This document shows, piece after piece, positions 55,754-64,000 of a DNA stretch of 64,000 bases (positions within the stretch are counted from its first letter, which is position 1; each line of letters starts with the position of its first letter). The translations under genes were made by a program, and so were the position numbers. Origin of the DNA: Spirometra erinaceieuropaei (taxonomy: Eukaryota; Platyhelminthes; Cestoda; Diphyllobothriidea; Diphyllobothriidae). Below the pieces are notes generated by a model. The model saw only the letters and a program-made list of their open reading frames with translations, had not been told where the DNA came from and searched no databases. Location: assembly GCA_902702965.1 (NCBI GenBank), contig CACRXP010000017.1, positions 2,325,343 through 2,389,342 of the forward strand, written 5' to 3'.

Positions 55754-58130
55754 GCGCTCGCCACATAGACGTTTATCCCGCGTCGCCTCCTTGAAGGAGT
55801 CCAAATACCGTTATTAGCACTAATCGATTGTGGTGCTCAAACTTTCGAATATATGTGCCTTTCCGCTCCTGTCCCTTTTCTCGTTGTTAAAATAGCTTCT
55901 TTTCCGCACTGATGTCCTTTCTATGACACCTTTTCGGGAAATATATACTGTTTGTTCATCATGACATTCTGAGTTCTCGTGGAACCCTTTCTTATCTCGG
56001 GTGTGCAGTTTTGTACTTTGTTCGCTTGGCCGCTCGAACTTAGCCGAAAGTGGTCGGAGTTTATGCACCAGCGCTGTTGCGGCCAATCGAACAAGACAAA
56101 CACCTTTGAGGGATCCAACCAATCGGCGCAGTCGCTGCCACCGTCCTGTTGTAGTCCAAACGTTTGACATGTCGAAGGTTGTAACGTCAGTGCACTGGAT
56201 CTTGGTCTGGCAGTAATAACTCAGGCGGTTGTTGTGTCTCTTGAAAATTCCTGGTCTCATGAGGTTTTGTGCTACGGCTTAGGCCAAGTTAGCAAACGTA
56301 AGACATCCGGGTCGATAATCCGAGGAAAAAAGAAGTGATCACCGGATCGAGGGAATTGCCTTGCTGACTTTTCGGAGAGCTTGGCCGGCTCTCCGTTATC
56401 GAAGCGTTTAGTGCCAAAAACGATCACAATTCTAAACAGGCGCCCGAATTACTTGACCTTGGGCTGATTGGTTTTTTTTCTTTCGCTGTCTTGGCGTACT
56501 GGCCGTCGTTTGTGAGTGTTAGCGGCCTTCTGTGTTGTGTGTTGTCACCTCAATTGGGGTTAGTTACGTTTATGCCCCCATTTTGGGTGAATTAGCCAAC
56601 GAACCGTGTTAGCTCTTTTTTTCGCACTAAGCGCTTTGACAATGGAAAGCCGACCATGCTCTCCGAGACGTCAGCAAGACAATCCCCTAGATCCGATGAG
56701 CATTTCATTTTCCACGGCTTAGTCCGTCATCAGCTACTCTTAAATATTTATCGTAATCCCTCCGCTGTGACCTCCCTGCACCACTTAGAATCCATTGTCT
56801 TGGGGCTGACCTGATTGGTGATTTTCAAGACGTCACGTGTGCGGGAGCTCGCTGTAGTTTTGGCTGTATATGGTCAACTCCCTAATCTCATAGCATACAC
56901 TGACGAGCGATTCACGGTATAGCTATTACTAATAAGCTCCGACCTCGTATCTTGCCGCGCCCCAAAGCCCTGGCATGTGCTCCGCGCTGCGTGTATTAAC
57001 AATTCACGCTCCCTCTGCTGTACGTGAAGTCAAGCCCTCCAGGTCTAAACCGGTGTTTCTCATGCTGCCAGCGCCCCTGGTTCAAGAAGGTGCCATCATC
57101 GCGTGCTCGGGGGGCCACTTTTGTTTGGCCTACAGCAGGCATGTGTAATGGCCATGCTACTCAGGGTGAGGGGGCTTTTCCTGGTCGGACGTTTCTAGGT
57201 GCCGACGTTGCCCGCGCAGTCGCGCCACACTTTCCTGTCGTCTCGATCCACCTTTGGCTACACCGGGGACGTATAACGTGTTGGACTGTAGTCTGTGTTG
57301 GATCGCATAGGGCCGGATTCCAGGATCGGAGTCTACGCGCCAGTAACCGCGCTGTTGTCAATTACAAGGGGGTACTCTGTGAAGTTGTGCACCTTACATT
57401 CAGAGCGTCCTAGTTGCTGGCCTGAAATGAGGCTACTTGACTCGTGGGAACTGGGACGAGCCTGATTTAGGGCCTGAGTGCAATGAGTGGGCGGTTGCTG
57501 TCCGTGCAAGATGACGCCTTTTGGTGTGACTGTATATTTTATTGTAATGCCAGTGCGGATGACTAAGGCGCAATAAAACCGGCCACTGTCGATTTGACAA
57601 GGACCTTTAATGCAGTCGAAAACGATGGGTTCTGAAAATCACGCAAAAATTCAGACGTATTATAGGATGGAATGATGACTCAGATCGCGGACAGTGTGGC
57701 AGTCTCGGAGGCGTTTATGGCTTCAAATGGCTCGACACCTGGTAGTGTACTTGCTGATGCCCTCTTTAGCTCCCTGCTGGTTAACGCCTACCGTGGCAAG
57801 GAATCAATGACTACCGACCTAATTGGCAACTGCTCAGCATCTGACGCATGCAGGCGTCCACGACGGAAGATCATGCTCAGTTCACGGGTGACTGTTCGCT
57901 CGACACCCTTCCAAAGTCTGGAACTCTTTGCCTCCGATTACAGATGCCCCCGCGTGACAGTGATTATTCGCCGAATAATGAATACGACGAACTCGGCATT
58001 AGTGTCAGTGGAACTCGCCTCACATAACTGTTGAGTATTATTTCGGGAAACATCAGGATCTACGACGAAATTGAAAGCCAGCTAGGTCTGTCGTCGGCTG
58101 TAACTCAGAAGAAGGACATGCGGTCACTGG
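55754..58130. other. EIF4EBP 3' flank and anonymous GC-rich DNA
   Basis: The first part should be 3' UTR. One AATAAA occurs at about 57571 (GCAATAAAACC), a possible but distant polyadenylation signal. A 129-codon plus-strand frame (57024-57413) and a 146-codon minus-strand frame (55820-56260) show no known domain. Confidence 0.4.
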
Positions 58131-58195
58131 AACCAGAAGTTTATTGGCCTGACGTTTCAGATTCTCACTCGAACCCAGCATCAGAGACGGTTTCA
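58131..58195 (-). ncRNA. Hammerhead-like motif, degenerate third copy
   Basis: The minus strand reads GTCT, CTGATGC, T, GGGTTC, a 6-nt loop, GAATCT, GAAACGTC, AGGC. The arrangement is that of the PLE folds at 34.8 and 54.4 kb, including GTCT/AGGC pairing. The last A of the CTGATGA core is C, so it should be inactive. No PLE coding sequence is visible next to it; it may be a solo terminal-repeat fragment. Confidence 0.5.
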
Positions 58196-58479
58196 GGTAA
58201 AGGTTATAAATGCTATAACTCTGTTAGGAACCATCGCCACATTCCCAAGACGAGACCGTTTTCCTGATAACGATCCTGTACGAGACGAAAACTGTGTATG
58301 AAAGTCAAGCCAGGAAACTCAATCAACCACCTCAGCTGTCTCCACGCAAGCAGGAAAGGATTCCAGACATGTAGATCTTGGAAAGAACCACTGTCCCCAG
58401 CAGTGACGCCACATCGTGATGATGGATGGTGTGCGTCCGTATAAGCGCTCATCTTATGGCTACAATGCGATCACAACCG

Positions 58480-58790
58480 TTGTTACAAGGGCATCCCGAA
58501 GCCCCTCCCCCTCTCTTAGGCAACTCAAATCAATCCAGTTACTTGCAAAAACCGTCCGTAACCGTTGGGTGTATCTCAATCTACGAGGCCTGCCGCATAG
58601 AAGATGTCAAAGCGAAAAGACACAGGGGGCATGTAGATCTCGAGTACCGTGGATCAGCGCCGCTAACTTCCAACCCACCAGCGTGCCCGCATTGCCAACT
58701 GACACTCAGGACACCCATCGGACTGGTCGTGCACCCTCAGGTTCCGTGCTCTATTTCGCTATTGCTCATAGCCTCTCGTTTTCCCCACCA
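58480..58790 (+). pseudogene. RTE-like LINE ORF2 C-terminus with zinc-finger-like motif
   Basis: The frame 58426-58866 contains IYEACRIEDVKAKRHRGH, then NPPACPHCQLTLRTPIGLVV. RTE-type ORF2 proteins of flatworms end with a region of this shape (AIYEA.RI..AK.KR, then CP.C.RTF..RIGLVGHLR and a final Cys or His). The His after Val is present and the finger is altered (QLTLRTP). No reverse transcriptase is found upstream, so it is a 3' fragment. This call rests on remembered family patterns. Confidence 0.5.
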
Positions 58791-58894
58791 CCAGCCACGT
58801 GTATTCAGTCCTAACCTGCTCCTCACCCCGTCTGCGGGCGCGCATAAACCCTTGGAGCATGCATGAACCTACTTCACAGCACGCGCATACGCGA

Positions 58895-59180
58895 GTTTGT
58901 GGCGGCCAAGGATGTGAGATCAACTTAAACCACGCACAATAAGTTCGTTTCCTCCAATGTCGTAAGTCAGGGAGCTGTGAGGATTAGTTTGTTCTGTGCG
59001 CAGGGCAGACTGCCGTAAGTTGGCTGTTTGCTTGCAACGGAGAAAAACGTCTGTTCACGGAGAGCGTCAGTCGCGGTGTGTTGTTTACGCGGGAGGGAGT
59101 GTCTGGGTCAGCAGGAGGGAGTGACTGGTTGGGTGTTAATCGTGTGATTGGAAAAATTAGGGGGGAATAAGGGGCGCATG
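58895..59180. repeat. GC-rich dispersed repeat R3, copy 2 (partial)
   Basis: It matches the first 280 bp of copies at 13025 and 61060 (GGATGTGAGATCAACTT, ACCACGCACAATAAG, ACGGAGAGCGTCAGTCGCGG, GTTTACGCGGGAGGGAG), then diverges after GGGGAATAAGGGG. GCATGCACGCATGCACG follows the break. Confidence 0.75.
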
Positions 59181-59234
59181 CACGCATGCACGTTTGCCCT
59201 GTGCTTTCTAATAGATACACTAGTTTTGAAAATC

Positions 59235-59400
59235 CAACCATTTATTTTCCCCAGAAATTAATCGCCAACTTGGAGTAAGTCAAACTATTTTAGATTTATA
59301 CACTCTGACTGAAATTCGATATGAATATTTGGAGTAAAGTCATTTACAGTGGAAGGGGTCTGCTTACTGAGAGAAGTAATGAAGGACGCCGGTGTAAAGT
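59235..59400 (-). repeat. Short repeat R2, divergent copy
   Basis: CAGAAATTAATC, AACTTGGAGT, CTGACTGAAAT and TTTGGAGTAAAGTCA correspond in order to the 33403-33597 insert. Flanking (AT)n is absent and the CATTCTACA terminus is not recognisable. Confidence 0.5.
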
Positions 59401-59487
59401 ATGCCTACATACGGAAAAATATGGCAAAACTTTCTCCCACCGACAGCAGTAAGTTGTGCAACCCCCACTCCGCAATCGATAACCACA

Positions 59488-59522
59488 CGCCCGTGTAATG
59501 CGGAAATGGTGGTAATAGGGGC
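59488..59522 (+). repeat. R4 fragment
   Basis: The segment CCGTGTAATGCGGAAATGG followed by TGGTAATAGGGG resembles the start of R4 (59795-59840). It is too short to say more. Confidence 0.35.
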
Positions 59523-59784
59523 ATTACGGAAGGAGCATCATCGAGGAGGGGGAGCGAAATACATGCATCAAAACTTAAATAGGTTGATTTCCGCTGAAAT
59601 TATTTTCTACGCCATTATATAACAACAGAAGTGAGCGCGTCGACTAAAAAATAAACAACTTGCAATAGATAAAAGGTATTCAAATTATCCGTCACTCGCA
59701 AATTCGCGAGAGATCGGGAACCAATGGAACGAACAACCAATAGAAGACAAGAGGGTCAGATGCGGTTATGTAGCCCCACCGAAA

Positions 59785-60070
59785 GTAAACAAACCCAAGC
59801 CACCTGTAATACGGAAGCAGTGGTAATATGGGTTTTTACAGGTGAGACCGGGGAACGCACAGGCGACGAGGTCAAGTAGTTGCATGCGAAAGAAACGCTG
59901 TTGGAAATGCCCGGCTGTACTTTGAGTGCTTGAGAAATAGTTGCTCTAGCCCTTAACCCTGACCCCAAATCCAACCCTTAGTCCTAACTCCTAACCCTCA
60001 CCACTAACGCTAACCCCAACCCCAAAAGTATTGTGTCCATCAGGTGGGGCTACATGACCACATCTTACTG
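59785..60070 (+). repeat. Repeat R4 carrying a telomere-like tract, copy 2
   Basis: It aligns with 31245-31510. The internal tract (59943-60026) has CCCTTAACCCTGACCCC, CCTAACTCCTAACCCTC and CTAACCCCAACCCC. The non-telomeric flanks (ACAGGCGACGAGGTCAAGT, TGAGAAATAGTTGC, CATCAGGTGGGGCTA) are shared, so the tract travelled with the repeat and is not a site-specific telomere insertion. Confidence 0.7.
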
Positions 60071-61055
60071 AGAAAAACTATAAGCGTCAGATATTTAAAG
60101 TGCGGAAATATACTACGACACGGCGTAATGCACATGAGTGTTATATAAGCAATGAAAATGCACCCTAATGAACAAGGGAAAAGTCAAATAACGTAATTAT
60201 GAACACCTGGTTGTATCTTCATAAAACGTCAACTGACTGCTGTTAAATAAAACGGTAATGATAACAATTATGCATATGTAACCTTTATGTACAATAATGA
60301 AACGCAATTATGAACAGGGTAGGTATTAATGGTTGTTTTTTTTTCCTTCCAAAAGACAGACAATCGGCTCCAGGTCGCATAAAAGTCAGACAACGGCAAC
60401 TTGACTTTCTGACCAGCGCGGAGAAAATAACCGAATCTATAGACTCGAAGAAAGTGGTAAAATATTGTCAAGCAAGTAGGCTGCTATCGAGTGCGCCAAA
60501 ATGCGCCACCAAGCAATGAGGCTGTACACCGACAGATATGTGTTCCGGTGCGGCCGATGGTGAAGGAGGAGAGCTCTAGGGGTTCCGGTGTTGCATCGGG
60601 AAATATGGACCCACGTAGACGGGCCTCAATATCGTCTGCGGTTTGGCCTGGACAACATTTGGCCTAAAGCCAGCGTGAGAAATATCCCTGTCACATATGG
60701 TGGAAGCATATCTAATGGAACAGCTTCCCGAACAGGGAACCTGAAGGGTTCCTTTCTGAACGCAATTTAACGATCATTTAGGAGTAGAGTTTTTGTACAT
60801 TAACTCAGCTGACTTCAACTGTCTTATTAGTGATTATGTGAAAGACTAAGCACAAACATTCATGAAAAGTTAGGCAAGCCATGGCGTACGCGTTGGACAA
60901 CAGAGACCATTCGGAGATATCGGGGAAGCTGGGCGTTTTGCGTTCTAACCGAGGCAAAGTAAACCAAAACGTACGACGACCCTTGGAGCACGCATTGCAC
61001 GGTAAGTGTTGACATGGCACAAGAAGATTAATCTACAGTTTTGTAATGATTTACC
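60071..61055. other. Anonymous DNA
   Basis: No gene or repeat is recognised. Confidence 0.45.
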
Positions 61056-61059
61056 GTGT

Positions 61060-61550
61060 GGCAGTCAAGGATGTGAGATCAACTTGAACCACGCACAATA
61101 AGTTCGTTTCGTCTAATGTCAGAAGTCAGGGAACTGTGAGGACTAGTTTATTCTGTACACAAGGCAGGCTGCCGTAAGTTGGCTGTTTGCTTGCGACAGA
61201 GATAAGCGTCCGTTCACGGAGAGCGTCAGTCGCGGTGTGTCGTTTACGCGGGAGGGAGTGTCTGGATCAGCAGGAGGGTGTGACTGGCTCTGTTTGCCCT
61301 ATGATTGGACAAATTAGGGCAGGAATAAGGGGAGGCATACTCACAATGCCTCACGGGTATCAAACCAGGGCGTTCGACGCGCGTGAGGTGATGAAAGTTT
61401 GTGAGGTCAGCCGACAGTCACTGAAGTTGGACCGGAGGTGTCCCAGTTCCAGCCGGCAGGGGTGGCCGTGTGTCAACAGCTGTCGTGGCCATTGTTCGAC
61501 AAAACGGAGCCGGAGAAAAGGGCAACTGGAGCGGCTGCTACAATGTGCTG
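61060..61550. repeat. GC-rich dispersed repeat R3, copy 3
   Basis: It matches copy 1 (13025-13545) along its length: GGATGTGAGATCAACTTG, AAGCGTCCGTTCACGGAGAG, TCACGGGTATCAAACCAGG, CCAGTTCCAGCCGGCAGG and GGAGCGGCTGCTACAAT. Similar GC-rich sequence continues to about 61830, so the full unit may be longer. It lies 2.1 kb from copy 2 in the same orientation. Confidence 0.75.
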
Positions 61551-63635
61551 CGCAATGTGGCTCTTCCGCAGCAAGCATGCTGCCCGGTTTTCCATCGCCA
61601 GCATGACGGGTGAAGTGTCGGGTGTGGGGACATTTACATCTCACGTAGGGTCCGTGTCACCCAGCGCTGTCTGGCTCGTGGCGTGGGACCGGCCTGTGTG
61701 TGGCGCGCGTAGATGGGCTGTCTGGTTTTGCGTCCCATTTCGTCACCAGTCGGCAGAGGCTGGGCCATAACGTCATGCCCTAATGTGACTTTTATAGCAT
61801 TTACACCTGGGCGAAATCCGAGCCGTCAGTGTTGCGGCCTGATGCAGTAAGTTGGGGCCAGGCCGTGAGCGGTAAGCGCAGACGCACGTTTCGGCCGTAC
61901 CATCCACAGCGCCCTCCCCACTCATCTTAACTTTGTCACGCCATCGGAGCAATTTGGCCGAGAGACTATAGTGTGGTAGATATTGCGCAAGTCTGACTTG
62001 TGATAAACCAAGTTACGCGCACACCGCCGCTGCCTGCACTCCGTAGGACACGTGGCAGACGCCGTCGTCTTCCGACGGCCGAACTGTTATGTCACTTACA
62101 AAATGGTCACTACCCAAGGCGATATAACGGCATGGTAAGCGTTTCTGTCATTCGGTGGGGTTTCCGTCATTGCCCCACAGACTGGTTTCACCCTCATTGG
62201 ACGGTGACACCTTTGGTACTATATCTCTGCGAATTTTCACGGCACGGGCCGGAGGCGGCCAAACCATCACAAGTGCCAACCAGACCAGCGCGAGAGACAA
62301 GGCCTGTCCGAATTATGCTGCCACTGTTCTCGTAAATGTCAGGAGCTTGTCCTTGGGGGCCGACGATCACCACAGTTCTGGATTGGGTGCGATTGTCACT
62401 TGGAGCAGGCTTGTGCTGATCGATCTCACTTTTCAACGGGAAGACGATGTAATGGTCGTGTGTGCACTGACCGACATGGCAGATAAGCCATACACACGAC
62501 TTAATCTCTGCCACCACAAGTACCGCGACTCAGTGACGTGGTCTTGGATATCATGTGCATGTAGGACGGAATATGCGTACTCTCTGTTTGGATGCCCGGA
62601 TTCAGTGTGGGTAAGGAAAGCCAACGTGGCGAGTCTAGGTCGAGGCTCCAGGCACTGGTTTTCCAGTCGTGGTGCAGGGACCCGCAGGTATCCGGTCAAC
62701 CCGATGCGTGATTAGGACGCGCCGTTGCAGTCTTCCGGCACGTCAGCATTCTTTGAGCTGCCTTCTTGATCTGGGGGCTGTCCAAATCGCGGCGGATGTG
62801 AAGGTGTGTGGAGAGGACGCGCCGGAACTGAGATACGATAATGCCATGTCGGTGCGGATGACGCCAGTGGTCGTGATGAAGACGGTGTTTTGTGTCGGAG
62901 TTGGTAGACTGGTTGTGCCTACTTGTGGTGAATACGGTGTTGTTCCAATAGGCTAATCCGCGCCGAGAATGCTGATCAGCCATACGGACATTTTTGCACG
63001 GATTGAGTCTTGTCTGCGTCACTCCCCAACATTCCATTTTCGAGTGCTTGGCTTGACGATACAAGGGCTCTCGCGCTCATTCAGCTGTTGTGCCCACGCA
63101 CATTACAAAAGACTTCCACCTATTGTCTGTGGGGTTTAGGTCCTGCTTTGTAATATGATAATTAAAGCCTAATTTGTGCGTTGCACGCTCCGGGGAAATA
63201 CTAGTCTACGTAGGCCAGTAATTGTTGTGAAACAGTTGCTTACATCTGTTCCATTTGCACCTGATTATTCGCCCTGCATGCATGCTTCCTGACCCCAATG
63301 ACGTGTGTTGGCTTCTGTTTGATCAGGACTGCCTCGCTGATTACAACAACTTCATGTTGGCATGCGAACATTTGCATCACGAGGCCCGGTAGGTAACCAG
63401 GTATCATCCTTATGCGTGTCCTTTATCTCGTTTAGGTATTTTGATCCTGAATGAGGTAGATGTGTGCACGCTAGACTTTCTGCGGCGTTGCAGCGTACCC
63501 TAGCATGTATCGCGCAGGCGGACGGCAGACACTTGACGGAGGCTTTATGCTGTGCGGCCGTTTGGATTAGAGAGTAGGGCCAACTGGTGAGATGACTTTG
63601 TCCGTCCCCATATTAGTCACCAGCTTACAGTAGTT
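61551..63635. other. Anonymous GC-rich DNA
   Basis: Overlapping frames up to 186 codons (62155-62715, plus) exist, but none has a recognisable domain. Open frames are common by chance at this base composition. Confidence 0.4.
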
Positions 63636-63639
63636 CTTT

Positions 63640-64000
63640 CATGGCGACCCCTTCTAAAATGCGATTTCGTCTCGAAAAGATTAACTAAGTACAGTTGTAA
63701 AACTAATCATTGCACAGCATAATTCTATCATAATTCTGTTACCTCAGGATGCCGACTTTCAAACGAACTTCTTTCCGGCGGCATGCAAGAACTAAACTCT
63801 GTAAAAAGGACTATTTAAGTAGCATGCGTTTTTCTTATTGATTTTCGATGCCTCTAAAAATTCAATTATATTCCATGGAAACCATGCATAAAATATTCAT
63901 TATTCTGCCCATTCGGTAGAAAACTAGGTCTCCTCCAATCTTATACACGAATGAAGGGTATAATTCGGTTTTAATACCGTAGAGAAATTTGTGGTTTTCT
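63640..64000 (+). mobile_element. Long-inverted-repeat element P, copy 4 (left arm, cut by window end)
   Basis: AAAATGCGATTTCG, AGATTAACTAAGTA, GCATAATTCTATCATAAT, GGATGCCGACTTTCAAA, GACTATTTAAGTAGCATGC and GGGTATAATTCGGTTTT follow the order of the left arm in copies 1-3. The rest lies outside the window. Confidence 0.65.

Noticed and set aside
55820..56260. A 146-codon minus-strand frame overlapping the presumed EIF4EBP 3' UTR
   Set aside because: There is no recognisable motif or splice context. It is most likely a chance frame.
57024..57413. A 129-codon plus-strand frame
   Set aside because: It is Cys/Trp-rich without domain pattern and overlapped by an open minus-strand frame. No splice evidence was found.
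62155..62715. A 186-codon frame as a host gene
   Set aside because: No domain or homologous pattern is seen, other frames overlap on both strands, and the high GC content makes long random frames common.

Overview
This is a repeat-rich, gene-poor nuclear window from an animal. The best guess is a parasitic flatworm (tapeworm or fluke). The evidence is a typical animal intron/exon gene (an eIF4E-binding protein) set among CR1/Jockey-like and RTE-like non-LTR retrotransposons, Penelope-like elements (PLEs) with GIY-YIG endonucleases, a CACTA-like transposase relic of the kind known from schistosomes, and tRNA-derived SINEs. The species assignment is inference. There are no bacterial-style operons, CRISPR arrays or rRNA genes.

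Layout. 0-14 kb: AT-rich, mostly anonymous DNA with one decayed PLE endonuclease (about 3.0-3.4 kb), a cluster of head/tail SINE pieces (3.5-4.4 kb) and a GC-rich 0.5-kb repeat (13.0-13.5 kb). 14.4-16 kb: CACTA-like transposase pseudogene on the minus strand. 16.3-18.5 kb: a 170-bp tandem duplication and two tRNA-like SINEs, one with its tail duplicated as an inverted repeat. 20.3-30.6 kb: three copies of an ORF-less element with very long imperfect terminal inverted repeats; a fourth is cut by the window end. One copy holds a 178-bp truncated LINE with a 7-bp target duplication. 23.6, 31.4 and 59.9 kb: degenerate CCCTAA-like tracts, two of them embedded in one repeat family. 26.9-28.1 kb: a decayed reverse transcriptase. 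32.9-45.1 kb: a dense retroelement block with a 5'-truncated CR1-like copy, a truncated PLE, a decayed CR1-like element (plus strand) and a nearly full-length CR1-like element (minus strand). From about 46 kb the sequence is visibly more GC-rich.

The one confident host gene is EIF4EBP on the plus strand. Exon 2 is 51909-52162 and the terminal exon is 55722-55753. They are separated by a 3.56-kb intron that contains a sense-oriented PLE. The first exon was not found. The encoded protein keeps both TTPGG phosphosites, the IPGVT elbow and a C-terminal TOS motif (FEIDL), but its eIF4E-binding motif reads YDREQVL rather than YXXXXL-hydrophobic.

Most interesting for follow-up: the altered 4E-BP motif; hammerhead-ribozyme-like folds at the 3' ends of the PLEs; the long-inverted-repeat element family; and two unrelated short repeats that share the same 3' terminus followed by (TA)n.
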